From DATMER01 sp963844885 (GTDB lineage: Bacteria > Acidobacteriota > Thermoanaerobaculia > Multivoradales > UBA5704): 64,000 nucleotides of DNA. The notes under the pieces were generated by a model. It was not told the DNA's origin. It saw only the letters and a list, made by a program, of their open reading frames with translations, and did no database searches. A program made the position numbers and the translations under genes. Location: contig CAWJQA010000016.1 of NCBI GenBank assembly GCA_963844885.1, positions 372,001 through 436,000 on the forward strand, in the 5' to 3' direction. Shown here in pieces: positions 36,501 through 45,045 of this stretch (position 1 is the stretch's first letter; each line of letters opens with the position of its first letter).

Positions 36501-39318
36501 CCCGGACCACGACCACGGCTTCCGCGATCCCCGGATGCCGCGTGAGCGCCGCCTCGACCTCGCCCGGCTCGACGCGGAAGCCGCGGATCTTGACCTGCCG
36601 GTCCATCCGGCCGAGGAACTCGATCCGGCCGCCGGCCAGCAGCCGCGCGCGGTCTCCGGTCCGGTACAGCCGCTCGCCGTCTCCCCAGGGGTCGGGAACG
36701 AACCGTTCGGCCGTCAGGTCCGGCCGCCCCAGGTAACCCCGGGCCAGGCCCAGGCCTCCGGCCAGCAGCTCTCCGGCCACGCCGATCGGCACCGGCTGAA
36801 GACCGGAATCCACCACGTACACGCGGGCGTTGGCGATCGGCCGGCCGATGGGGACCGGCTCCTCCGCCTCGCGCGCTTCGCGCATGGCGTGGCAGCAGGT
36901 GAAGGTCGTCCCCTCGGTCGGGCCGTAGCCGTTGACCACGGTGATCCCCTCCGCGAGCGCCCGCCGCACGTGCGGCGGTGACAGCACGTCGCCGCCCGCC
37001 ACGAGCCGCCGCAGCGGGCGCAGGGCAGAGGGCCGGGCATCGACCATCTGATGAAAGAGGCCGGCGGTGAGCCAGAGCGTGGTCACCTTCCGCTCGGCGA
37101 TCGTCCGCGCCAGCTCGTCCAGTGCCGGTATCGGCGACGGGCTCGACGGGAATACCGCCAGGCGCCCGCCGTTGAGCAGCGGCCCCCACAGCTCCAGCGT
37201 CGAGGCGTCGAACGACAGCGGGGCGAGCAGGAGCCAGGTCTCGTCCGGACCGAAAGCGGCGAAGTCCGTCCCCCGCACGAGCCGGACGACGTTGCGGTGC
37301 GTGGCCGCCACCCCCTTCGGCCGCCCGGTCGAGCCGGAGGTATAGAAGATGTAGGCGAGGCCGTCGGCATCGATCTCCTCCGGCAGCGTGGCCTCGGCCG
37401 CCTGCCCGGTCCCGAGGTCGAACGTCGCCACCCCCAAAGGAGCTGGCGGCGAGACAGCACCCGGAGCCCGGATCAGCACCCGGGCTCCCGAGTCCGCGAT
37501 CATCCAGGCGAGCCGTTCCGCCGGGTACGTGGGATCGAGGGGGACGTAGGCGCCGCCCGCCTTGAGGATGGCGAGGATCGTCTCGACCGCCTCGAGCGAG
37601 CGGTCGAGGCAGAACGCCACGGCCACCTCCGGCCCCACGCCCAGCGCACGGAGGCGGCGGGCGAGACGGTCCGCCCGCGCGTCCAGCTCGCCATAGGTCA
37701 GGCCGCGGCGGCCGTCCTCCACCGCCACGGCGTCCGGCCGCAGACGGGCCTGCTCCTCGAACAGCCGGTGGAGAGGGAGCCCCGGCACGGCCACGGCGCG
37801 GTCGTTCCACTCGGCGAGGAGCTGATGGCGCTCCCCCTCGGACAGCATCGGCAGATCCGCGACCGGGACGTCCGGCTCGGCGACGGCGGCGGCCAGGAGA
37901 TTGCCAAGGTGGCCGGCGAGCCGGTCCACCGTCGCGGGCGCGAAGCGGCCGGCCGAGTGCTCGATCCAGCCGCGCAGCCCGTCCGGGCGCTCCTCCAGAT
38001 CCAGCGTCAGGTCGAACATGGCCGTGCCCGCATCCACCCGGCGTAGGGTCAGCTCGAGCCCGGGGAGGTCGAGAGCCGGCAGCGGCACGTTCTGGAACGC
38101 GAGCACCACCTGGAAGAACGGATTGCGGCCGGATTCTCTTTCCGGCCGCAGCTCCTCGACGATGCGCTCGAACGGCATCTCCTGATGCTCGTGGACGCCG
38201 GCCACCCCCTCATGCACCCGGCCGAGAAGCTCCCGGAAGGCCGGCCGGCCGGCGAGGCTCGACCGGACCGGCAGCGTGTTCACGAAGAACCCGATGAGCC
38301 CCTGGAGCTCCGCGCGCCGCCGGTTCGCGAACGGCGACCCCACCACCACCTCGTCCTGGCCGGACCAGCGGTGGAGCAGCGCCTGGAACCCGGCGAGGAG
38401 CGCCACGAACAGCGTCGTCCCCTCGGCCCGCGCCAGCGCCTCCACGCGGAGCGCAAGCCCGCGGGGGATCGACAGCGGGCGCCGGCCGCCATGGGATCTT
38501 TCTGGAAAAGCGCCTGGAAAAGCGCGGGGACGGTTGCGGTCCGCGGGCAGGTCCAGCTCCGGTGGAGCCCCGGCCAGCCGCTCCCGCCACCAGGCGAGCG
38601 GGCGCTCCAGCGCATCGGCCTGGAGCCACCGCCCGCGCTGCCAGGCCGCGAAATCCGCGTACTGGACCGCCAGGGCCGGCAGGAGCGGCGGCCGGCCTTC
38701 CAAGGCGATCCGGTAGAAAGCCGAGACCTCGCGGATGAGCACGCCCATGGACCAGGCGTCGCTCACCAGGTGGTGCAGAGTCAGCAGGAGGAGATGCCTC
38801 TCCGGACCCGTCCGGACCAGGGTGGTCCGCAGCAGCGGCCCGCGGCGGAGGTCGAAGGGCCGGGCGGCCTCCGCGCTCGCCAGCCGCTCCGCTTCGGCCT
38901 CCTTGTCTCCGGCCGCGGGCAGACCACCCAGATCGATCAGCGGCAGGGCCGCCGCGCCGGCCGGGTGGATCACCTGGACCGGCTCGCCGCCCACCTCGTC
39001 GAACGTGGTGCGCAGCGCCTCGTGCCGGTCCGTCACCTGCCGGAACGCGGCGGCGAGGGCGCCCGCGTCCACCGGCCCGCGGACCTCCACGGCGGCGGCG
39101 ACGTTGTACGAGGCGTCGTCCGGCCGCAGCCGGGCGAGGAACCACAGGCGCTGCTGCGCGAAGGAGAGGGATGCGCTATCGAGAAAGCCGGCGGCGGCGG
39201 GAGCCCTCGCGGGGATGCGATCGGGCAACACCTCCCGCCGCTTCTCCCGGAGACGGTCCAGCACGGCGCCGAAAGCGCGGACCGGCAAGGCGCCCGTCGT
39301 TCCCGCGGGCTCGCTCAT
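33577..39318 (-). CDS. NRPS: condensation, Val-like adenylation, carrier, condensation, TauD/SyrP-type hydroxylase
   Basis: 1,913 residues, first gene of the leftward NRPS operon. Domains: C1 (about 47-490, HHLVSDA near 184, with Ala for the final Gly); A (about 505-1010, FYTSGSTG; code by eye DALWVGGTFK, close to the valine code DAFWIGGTFK); T (DLGGHSLL, Ser near 1045); C2 (about 1100-1530, intact HHVAADG near 1246); then a non-heme iron/2-oxoglutarate dioxygenase (about 1560-1905) with the HxE motif in PHHNELS near 1684 and the distal His in VAHGRSPF near 1884. SyrP-like hydroxylases beta-hydroxylate carrier-bound amino acids. A first module opening with a C domain suggests a lipid starter or an upstream partner. 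The gene start has only a weak ribosome binding site. Confidence 0.92.
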   Translation of the reverse strand: MSEPAGTTGALPVRAFGAVLDRLREKRREVLPDRIPARAPAAAGFLDSASLSFAQQRLWFLARLRPDDASYNVAAAVEVRGPVDAGALAAAFRQVTDRHEALRTTFDEVGGEPVQVIHPAGAAALPLIDLGGLPAAGDKEAEAERLASAEAARPFDLRRGPLLRTTLVRTGPERHLLLLTLHHLVSDAWSMGVLIREVSAFYRIALEGRPPLLPALAVQYADFAAWQRGRWLQADALERPLAWWRERLAGAPPELDLPADRNRPRAFPGAFPERSHGGRRPLSIPRGLALRVEALARAEGTTLFVALLAGFQALLHRWSGQDEVVVGSPFANRRRAELQGLIGFFVNTLPVRSSLAGRPAFRELLGRVHEGVAGVHEHQEMPFERIVEELRPERESGRNPFFQVVLAFQNVPLPALDLPGLELTLRRVDAGTAMFDLTLDLEERPDGLRGWIEHSAGRFAPATVDRLAGHLGNLLAAAVAEPDVPVADLPMLSEGERHQLLAEWNDRAVAVPGLPLHRLFEEQARLRPDAVAVEDGRRGLTYGELDARADRLARRLRALGVGPEVAVAFCLDRSLEAVETILAILKAGGAYVPLDPTYPAERLAWMIADSGARVLIRAPGAVSPPAPLGVATFDLGTGQAAEATLPEEIDADGLAYIFYTSGSTGRPKGVAATHRNVVRLVRGTDFAAFGPDETWLLLAPLSFDASTLELWGPLLNGGRLAVFPSSPSPIPALDELARTIAERKVTTLWLTAGLFHQMVDARPSALRPLRRLVAGGDVLSPPHVRRALAEGITVVNGYGPTEGTTFTCCHAMREAREAEEPVPIGRPIANARVYVVDSGLQPVPIGVAGELLAGGLGLARGYLGRPDLTAERFVPDPWGDGERLYRTGDRARLLAGGRIEFLGRMDRQVKIRGFRVEPGEVEAALTRHPGIAEAVVVVRGEERDRHLVAYVVGEPLPADGLRRFLETFLKEILPAPLIPSAFVFLPALPLTANGKVDRAALPEPAERRPVRGRPPIGPVEELLAGLWEELLGVERVGAEDGFFDLGGHSLLATRLVSRIRDAFAVELPLAELFQEPTVAAAAARIEALRRGEEPAAPVLPLTAEEKNRPIPLSFAQERIWLFERMQPGSPVFNMPLGLRFRGPLDVAALSSALSAVVRRHEALRTVFPETSSGMPVQQIVPPSPVPVPVVDLGDLGDFGGGAPAEARRLARAEAGRPFDLQRDPPLRALLLRTAPDVYEMLLTLHHVAADGWSLEILARELEAFYRGSPLPELPLQYSDWAVWQRRRLEGGALDSLRTAWRRLLRGAPMTLDLPTDRPRPAARSFHGAVRSAAVDPELAGALAALGRSEGCTLYMTLLAAFQVLIRSLSRQDAFLVGSPVSGRSRGETEGLIGFFVNMLALRAYLEDGLPFRRLLGRVRESVLAAWAHQEMPFDELVRDLRPERDPGRPAMFQVVFAWQESAWQESPAWEMDLPGISTAILPPPVAAARYDLHLTASRTGRGLDFHLTYDADLFETATADALLRRWVSLLRAVCARPGDRIDRLEGGGPEMQPKNPGGAGDARERLLRVQKPKSVAGRPLVRTSLPLGSSLPLIVEPEVPDVDLAAWAAAHRGQIDEWLTVHGAALFRGFPVESDVDSMDRFREVAAAVSPGLLSYDDPTTPRTELGAKVYTSTEYPADQTIPHHNELSYNQSWPMRIFFYCVTPPESRGETPLADSRRVYERLGLLARAVRERFVSRGVMYVRSFGDGVGLPWQKVFQTAEREGVEAYCRERGMQVEWRDGGRLRTRHVRPAVARHPRTGETVWFNQANVHHPSSLPPALRESLLAVAADRDLPMDVNACYGDGTPIPDEDVAAVRRAYEEENVLFAWRQGDVLAADNMLVAHGRSPFRGPRKIVVLMAESRTDDSDGQERR

Positions 39319-39536
39319 GGCTGCGAAGAAAACATGTCCCGATGCATGCTCGAAGATCCCTCCGGCGCTTTAGAACGAAATCGCCGCTTTGCTGGAGCGG
39401 AAACATTCCGCCCGATCGAGAAGGCCGTTATGATTGGGGGCAACTTTAGACAAATGCTCCCGACCAGGCAAGACGGCGGTCATGGACATCGACCACCAGC
39501 TTGACACTCCTGCTCAGATTGTTGGCAACAAGTGGC

Positions 39537-39560
39537 GGAGGCGCAGCATTCTGCGCCTCC
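39537..39560 (-). terminator. Perfect 10-bp stem-loop downstream of the TPR gene
   Basis: GGAGGCGCAG and CTGCGCCTCC flank a CATT loop with no mismatch, 35 bases beyond the stop of the leftward TPR gene and about 220 bases before the NRPS operon start. No T-tract follows on the minus strand, so it is a strong hairpin rather than a textbook intrinsic terminator. It could insulate the NRPS operon from upstream transcription. Confidence 0.55.
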
Positions 39561-39594
39561 GGTCGAGGGCCGGCGGGAGGTCCGGGGGGAGGAG

Positions 39595-40890
39595 CTACCG
39601 CCGGAGCCACTGACGGCGCAGGGTCATGGCAAGCTCGCGGAACATCTGATTCTGGACGGCGTTGCGCTTGACCGCCTCCTGGAGGATCAGCCAGGAGCGC
39701 AGGGTGTCCGCGCTGAGGCGCCAGGTCTCCAGCAGCGGATAGAGCCGGCCGAGGATGTCGGTGGCTTCGCCGAGCCGGCCTTCCAGGCTCAGAACCTCGG
39801 CGAGCTTGAGCGCGGCCTGGGCCAGGTCGAAGTCGAAGTTGTGCTGCTCGTAGAGCTCCATGAGCTCGCGGAAGCAGCGCTCCGCGACGTCGAGGCGCCC
39901 TTCGTCGCGGGAGAGAAGGCCGTCGAGGCGCAGCAGGCGGCCGCGGGTGACCGGGTCGGAGAACGTCTCGTAGACCGGCCGGAAGGCCTCCAGCATCTCC
40001 CGGGCCTCGCCGGTCCGGCCCAGCTCGTTGAGCCAGAGGGCCTGGAGGTGGCGGCTGCCCAGCTCCAGGTGGAGGTTGACCCCGGGCGTCAGCCGCGACA
40101 GGCCGCGCCGCGCCAGGGCGAGGCCCCGCTCGGGGTGCATCCAGCCGATGGAGGACGACCAGGCGATCAGATACTTGCCTTCCAACTGCCGGTCGTTCAT
40201 CTGCCGGGCGCAGGCCGCCGCCCGCCGCAGCAGCGCGGCGGCGTCCTCGAAGCAGCCCAGGTCGGTCTTGAGCGAGGCGCGGACCGACAGCAGGTACGCC
40301 CGCTCCAGGAGGTCGCCGGTGCCGAGGTTGAGCAGCTCCTCGGCCCGCTCGAGATCCTCCTCGGCACCGCGCAGGTCGCCATACAGCCGCTTGGCGTTGC
40401 CGAGCAGCGCCGTCGCCGCGCCCTGGAAGTCGCGCACGTGGATGTCGCCGTAGACCGCCGGGTCGAGCCGCTGGGCGATCATCCAGCCCAGGTACGCCAG
40501 GCCGACCGCCTCGCTCGCGTCGTGGCGCACGGCGTCGCGGGCCTCGGCCAGCACGCGCGCATAGAGCCCCCACAGGTACAGCCGGGGATCGCTCTTCACC
40601 CACAGAAGCCGCTGAGCGGCGTCGAGCGGCTCCAGGAGCTTCCACAGCTCGTCGCCCCGCCGCCGCTCCGCCCGCACTCCCATCTCGGTCTGGGCGAAGA
40701 TCGACTCCAGCCGCTCGAACATCGGTGTGTAGTCCACGTCCGCCGGGAAGAACACGTCCCTGGCGATCGCACAGCAACGCTCGCAGGCGGACAGCAGGTG
40801 CGCGAAGGTCCGGTGCCGCTCCTCCGGCCCGGACCGGTTCGCGCGGAAGCGCTCCAGCTCGTGACGGGTCAGGTGCAGGGTATGCGGCAT
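39595..40890 (-). CDS. TPR repeat protein with an N-terminal zinc-finger-like cysteine motif
   Basis: 431 residues from the ATG at 40890. Near residue 30 is HLLSACERC, resembling the HxxxCxxC segment of anti-sigma zinc fingers. The rest is all-helical with TPR-like units (for example DVAERCFRELMELYEQHNFDFDLAQAALKLAEVL). In bacteria rich in such proteins, finger+TPR proteins serve as sensors or sigma-factor partners; no sigma gene is adjacent here. It ends about 280 bases before the NRPS operon on the same strand, with a stem-loop between. A regulatory link to the NRPS genes is possible but not shown. Confidence 0.7.
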   Translation of the reverse strand: MPHTLHLTRHELERFRANRSGPEERHRTFAHLLSACERCCAIARDVFFPADVDYTPMFERLESIFAQTEMGVRAERRRGDELWKLLEPLDAAQRLLWVKSDPRLYLWGLYARVLAEARDAVRHDASEAVGLAYLGWMIAQRLDPAVYGDIHVRDFQGAATALLGNAKRLYGDLRGAEEDLERAEELLNLGTGDLLERAYLLSVRASLKTDLGCFEDAAALLRRAAACARQMNDRQLEGKYLIAWSSSIGWMHPERGLALARRGLSRLTPGVNLHLELGSRHLQALWLNELGRTGEAREMLEAFRPVYETFSDPVTRGRLLRLDGLLSRDEGRLDVAERCFRELMELYEQHNFDFDLAQAALKLAEVLSLEGRLGEATDILGRLYPLLETWRLSADTLRSWLILQEAVKRNAVQNQMFRELAMTLRRQWLRR

Positions 40891-40975
40891 GGCTTCTTCT
40901 CCTCGCTCTCGGGTCTCCACAGAATAGTGTAGCTCTGTTACCGGGAAGATTACACGCGCGGTGTGCGTCCGGGCT

Positions 40976-41236
40976 CTAGCCGTTGGGGTCCCATCCGCCG
41001 CGGCCGGTCCCGTCAGGGCTCGGCAGCGGTGGCGGGACCGGCACCGAATCCCCATCCGCCTCCCACACCGAGGTGACCGTGGCCGTTCCACGCACAGTCC
41101 CGGCCAGCCACTCCCACACGGAGGAGAAGAAGTCCGGGAGCCCGACGTTCGACTCCCGCCGGGGCTGGGCCATCAGAGGCAGGGCGAGGAAGGCGGCGAG
41201 GCAGAGAACGGACACGGCACGGCGGGTCTTAGGCAT
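40976..41236 (-). CDS. Small secreted protein of unknown function
   Basis: 86 residues with a GGAGGG ribosome binding site 8 bases before the ATG. The signal peptide (VSVLCLAAFLALPLMAQ) leaves a mature chain of about 60 residues, with an amphipathic FFSSVWEWLAG stretch and a Pro/Gly-rich tail ending DPNG. It lies 85 bases upstream of the TPR gene on the same strand, so they may be co-transcribed. I do not recognise the family. The size and Gly/Pro-rich tail could suit a peptide substrate, but no leader motif is visible. Confidence 0.65.
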   Translation of the reverse strand: MPKTRRAVSVLCLAAFLALPLMAQPRRESNVGLPDFFSSVWEWLAGTVRGTATVTSVWEADGDSVPVPPPLPSPDGTGRGGWDPNG

Positions 41237-41341
41237 GCGGTCATCCCTCCGGAAGGTACACCCCGGGCAGAATTGCCGAGGTGGATCTGAATTGGTCTTT
41301 ATAGAGAGTGGCGCGAGACGGGAAATGAGGGACGACTTTTT

Positions 41342-42773
41342 TCAAGAAAGTACGGATGACATCGCCGCCCTGGCCGCGAAGTGGCCGCACATGCCATGCG
41401 CCCCGCCCGACGGCGGCGTACACGCCGAGCCCAGGAAGACCCGCGGATCGGGCGTGGAGTAGGGGTCGAGCCGGGCCACCGGCCGGGTGAAGAGCTGGCT
41501 CAGCAGGGGCGGCGCCGCCGTTGATGTCGCCGCCCACCAGGTTGGGGTTGTGCGCCTCCAGCCACGCCGTATCGATGGTGTGGCGCGCCAGCACGGTGTC
41601 GCGGAAGCCGGGCGCAAAGCGCTCGATCTGGCGCTCGATCGCCTCCGCCATGTCCACCCTGGAGCCGTTGGGAACGTGGCAGTAGGCCCAGGCGGTGTGG
41701 AAGCCGGCCGGCGCCCGGGTGGGATCGAACAGGCTCGGCTGCCCCACCAGGACGAACGGCCGGCCGGACTCGCGGCCGGCCCAAGGCGAGCGCTCCGACG
41801 CCGCGACCTCCTCGAAGGTGCCGCCCACATGGACGGTGCCGGCGCGGCGGCAGGCCTCGGCCCGCCAGGGGATCGGCTCGCGCAGCGCCCAGTCGACTTT
41901 GAAGACCCCGGGACCGTAGCGGTACCGGGCGAGCCGGCGCCGGTACCCGGACGGCCAGCGCGTCCCTTCCAGCCGCAGGAGCTGGGCCGGCGTCATGTCG
42001 AGCACCACGGCGCGCGAGCGCGGCAGCTCGTCCAGCGACGTCACCTTCCACCCCGTGGCGATCTCACCCCCCAGCTCGCGCAGGAGCGACGCCAGGGCAT
42101 CGGAGACCCGCTGCGCGCCGCCTTCGGGCTGGGGCCAGCCCAGGGCGTGGCCGCTGGCGGCCAGGACCAGGCCGAACGAAGCGGTCGGGACGGTGTCCAA
42201 CGGCAGGAACGAATGAGCGGCGTTGCCGCCGAACAGGGCCCGCGCGCGGACGCCGTGGAAGCGCGACCAGGCCAGGCTGCGGGCCGAGCGCATCCCCAGG
42301 AGCCCGAAGCGGGCCATGAAGAACGGGTCCTTGAACGGGTTGAACGGTCCGAGGAAAGCCGCCGCGAGCCGCTCCCAGGCCGCGGACAGCGGCAGGATCA
42401 GCCGCTCCCACGCCCGCGCGTCCCCGGGGTCGAGGCTCGCCAGCGTCTCCTCCGGCCGCTGGGACAGGACGGCGGCGGAGCCGTCGTCGAGCGGATGGGC
42501 GAGGGCGAGCGGCGGCTGGATCCACCGCAGGCCATGCTTTTCCAGGGGCAGCTTGGAAAGGTACGGCGAGCCGGCGGTGAGCGGATAGATGGCCGAGCAG
42601 ACGTCGTGCGTAAACCCCGGAAGGGTGAGAGCGGCGGACCGGACGCCGCCGCCGACCGTCTCCGCGCCCTCGATCAGCAGGACCGAGCGCCCGGCCTGGA
42701 CCAGAGTGAGGGCCGCGCTCAGGCCGTTCGGCCCGGCGCCGACGACGACCGCATCCAAGGCAGGCTCCGCCAT
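41342..42773 (-). CDS. Phytoene-dehydrogenase-like FAD-dependent oxidoreductase, frame interrupted near 41506-41515
   Basis: About 477 residues. The start at 42773 has a GGAGG site. The N-terminal dinucleotide-binding motif is VVVGAGPNGLSAALTL, followed by an acidic IEGAETVGGG segment, as in phytoene desaturase/carotenoid isomerase relatives. After NPNLVGGDINGGAA the frame loses sense. One base fewer in the GGGG run at 41506-41509 restores SQLFTRPVARLDPYSTPDPRVFLGSACTPPSGGAHGM, the conserved C-terminal FAD contact, and a TGA at 41342. These enzymes desaturate or isomerise polyenes and related lipids. No carotenoid genes are near. Its promoter region contains the 21-bp iteron array shared with the divergent gene. 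Confidence 0.82.
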
Positions 42774-42859
42774 TCGCGCCTCCTCCCACGCGGAGAGTAT
42801 CTCAACGACGCGAACCCGAGACGATGCGCCGATTGTTATCGCAGGCGGCCTGACAAATT

Positions 42860-42934
42860 TACCCGCCGGTAAGGCCTCTTTACCCGCCGGTACAACCTCC
42901 GTACCCGCCGGTGCGGCCTCTTTACCCGCGGGTA
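42860..42934. repeat. Four 21-bp iterons with TACCCGCCGGTA palindromic cores
   Basis: Cores at 42860, 42881, 42902 and 42923, exactly 21 bases apart: TACCCGCCGGTA twice, TACCCGCCGGTG, and TACCCGCGGGTA. Spacers resemble AGGCCTCTT. The array lies between the divergent FAD oxidoreductase (start 42773) and membrane protein (start 43017). Two-helical-turn spacing of palindromes fits a cooperative operator, but the array would also encode a PAG-type heptapeptide repeat if translated, so a selfish short repeat is equally possible. Confidence 0.75.
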
Positions 42935-43016
42935 CAGCCCCTCGACAATGGCTCGCTTCCGAGGGCGGCGTGTACCTTATGATTTGTATGACTGCGGAGA
43001 GGAGGAGAGACACGCG

Positions 43017-43607
43017 ATGGCCGATACGATGACGATTCACCCCGATCACGCCGGCAACCCGGCCGGGTCGGCGCTCCGGCAGCGCCTCAACAGCACCTGG
43101 CACGAGCGCGCGCTGCAGGTGTTCATGGTCGTCGTGCTGGCCCACTGGGCCGAGCATCTGGCCCAGGCCTTCCAGATCTACGCGCTGGGCTGGCCCGTGC
43201 CCACGGCCCGCGGCGTGCTGGGCCTCTGGTATCCCTGGCTGATCAAGTCGGAGGTGCTGCACTACAGCTATGCCATCGTCATGCTGTTCGGCATCTGGCT
43301 GCTGTGGCCGGGCTTCACCGGCGCGTCGCGCCCCTGGTGGACGGCGGCGCTGGGCATCCAGTTCTGGCACCACATCGAGCACGCGCTCCTCCAGGCGCAG
43401 GCCCTGACCGGGCACAACCTGTTCGGCTCGCCCGTACCCACCAGCATCGCGCAGCTCTGGATTCCCCGGGTCGAGCTGCACCTGATCTACAACACCCTGG
43501 TGTTCATCCCCATGGTCGTGGCAATGTACTACCACATGTTCCCGCCCCCGGGAGAGGTGCCGCGGATGCAATGTACCTGCGCCATCCACCGAGCCGCCAC
43601 GGCCTGA
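43017..43607 (+). CDS. Histidine-rich polytopic membrane protein of unknown function
   Basis: 196 residues; the ATG at 43017 follows a GGAGGAGAG site. Four or five hydrophobic segments carry paired histidines (VVLAHWAEHLAQ, QFWHHIEHALLQAQ, RVELHLIYN), and a CTCAIH pair ends the chain. Histidines at helix ends suggest heme or metal ligation. The polyferredoxin gene starts 8 bases downstream, so they are one operon. The family is not one I can name. Together with a CcoG/FixG-like and a FixH-like protein, a role in copper or electron transfer at the membrane is plausible, by context only. Confidence 0.7.
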   Translation: MADTMTIHPDHAGNPAGSALRQRLNSTWHERALQVFMVVVLAHWAEHLAQAFQIYALGWPVPTARGVLGLWYPWLIKSEVLHYSYAIVMLFGIWLLWPGFTGASRPWWTAALGIQFWHHIEHALLQAQALTGHNLFGSPVPTSIAQLWIPRVELHLIYNTLVFIPMVVAMYYHMFPPPGEVPRMQCTCAIHRAATA

Positions 43608-43614
43608 GGCCGGC

Positions 43615-45042
43615 TTGGGATCGACCGCCACCGACTGGACCCGTCTGCCGGGAATCGGCCGCTTCCTGCGCTGGCGCCACGCGCGGGCGGCGATGCAGAT
43701 CCCACCGTTTCTCGTGGGCATGGCCATGATCGTCCACGGCCTCGCCGGCCCGCAGCTCGCGCCGCGGAACCTGGCCACCCTTCTGACCTGGGTCCACTAC
43801 CGCGGCGCGCTCGTGCTGGCGCTGCTCGCCGGCGGCAATCTCTTCTGCATGGCCTGCCCCTTCATGCTCCCCCGCGAGCTGGCGCGGCGGTTCTTCAAGC
43901 CGGCCCTGCGCTGGCCCCGGAAGCTGCGCAACAAGTGGCTCTCCCTGAGCCTCTTCGCGCTCGTCCTCTTCGCCTATGAGCGCTTCGACCTCTGGGCCTC
44001 TCCCTGGTGGACGGCCTGGCTGATCCTCGGCTACTTCGGCGCCGCGCTGCTCGTCGACGCCGTTTTCAAGAAGGCCTCGTTCTGCAAGTGGGTCTGCCCG
44101 ATCGGCCAGTTCAACTTCATCGCCTCCACCGTCTCGCCGCTGGAGGTCAAGGTCCGCGATACGGACATCTGCGCCACCTGCACGACGCTCGACTGCATCC
44201 GCGGTACCAAGGACGACGGCGGCGACGTCGTGCAGCGCGGGTGCGAGCTGGCGCTCTTCCAGCCACGCAAGGTGGGGAACCTGGACTGTACGTTCTGCCT
44301 GGACTGCGTCCATGCCTGTCCGCACGACAACGTCGGCATCCTGGCGCGGGTGCCGGCGAGCGAGCTGTGGTCGGACGAGCGCCGGTCCGGCGTCGGGCTG
44401 CTCTCCAAGAGGAAGGATCTGGCGGCGCTGGCGCTGGTGTTCACCTTCGGCGCTCTGCTCAATGCCTTCGGCATGGTCAGCCCGGTCTACGCGGTGCAGG
44501 CGTGGCTCTCCCGCGTCCTGGGGACCACCGCCGAGACGCCCGTGCTGGGGACGCTCTTCTTCACTCTCCTGGTGGTGGAGCCGGCGCTGCTGGTGGGTCT
44601 CGCGGCCTGGCTGTCGCGGAAAGGGTCCGGCGCGCCCGGACCGCTCCTGCCGTTCGCCATCCGGTTCACGTACGCCCTGGTCCCTCTCGGCTTCGGCGTG
44701 TGGCTGGCGCACTACGGATTTCACCTGCTCACCGGCCTGCTGACTGTCGTGCCGGTGATCCAGGAGGCGTTCGGCCTGGGATCGCCGCAGTGGGGTCTGC
44801 TCGGGCTGCCGGTGCGCCTCGTCTATCCTATCGAGACCGGCTTCATCGCGCTCGGCGTGATGGGTTCGCTGCTGGTGGCCTGGAAGATCGCCGAGCGCGA
44901 GGCTCCGACCCGGACCCGGGCCGCGTTCGTGCCCTGGGCCGGCCTCTGCCTGCTGCTCGGATGCGCGGCGCTGTGGCTCCTGGCGCAGCCGATGGAGATG
45001 CGCGGCATGTCCATGTCCATGCCCATGCCCATGGGAAGCTGA
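43615..45042 (+). CDS. CcoG/FixG-like membrane polyferredoxin with Met-rich C-terminus
   Basis: 475 residues from a TTG start preceded by a GAGG site. Membrane helices alternate with iron-sulfur ligands: LFCMACPF near residue 80, CKWVCPIG near 160, then CATCTTLDC and CTFCLDCVHACPH for two 4Fe-4S clusters. This matches the NapH/FixG/CcoG family; CcoG is a cupric reductase for cbb3 oxidase assembly. The last 17 residues are nearly all Met, Ser, Pro and Gly (MRGMSMSMPMPMGS), a likely Cu(I)-binding tail. The next gene, FixH-like, follows 3 bases later. A copper-handling role is an inference; nitrate or other electron-transfer chains are alternatives. Confidence 0.83.
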   Translation: MGSTATDWTRLPGIGRFLRWRHARAAMQIPPFLVGMAMIVHGLAGPQLAPRNLATLLTWVHYRGALVLALLAGGNLFCMACPFMLPRELARRFFKPALRWPRKLRNKWLSLSLFALVLFAYERFDLWASPWWTAWLILGYFGAALLVDAVFKKASFCKWVCPIGQFNFIASTVSPLEVKVRDTDICATCTTLDCIRGTKDDGGDVVQRGCELALFQPRKVGNLDCTFCLDCVHACPHDNVGILARVPASELWSDERRSGVGLLSKRKDLAALALVFTFGALLNAFGMVSPVYAVQAWLSRVLGTTAETPVLGTLFFTLLVVEPALLVGLAAWLSRKGSGAPGPLLPFAIRFTYALVPLGFGVWLAHYGFHLLTGLLTVVPVIQEAFGLGSPQWGLLGLPVRLVYPIETGFIALGVMGSLLVAWKIAEREAPTRTRAAFVPWAGLCLLLGCAALWLLAQPMEMRGMSMSMPMPMGS

Positions 45043-45045
45043 TCG

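Noticed and set aside
42589..43032. Heptapeptide-repeat protein across the 21-bp iterons
   Set aside because: The frame is antisense to the FAD oxidoreductase start and has no ribosome binding site; the array is better read as DNA repeats.
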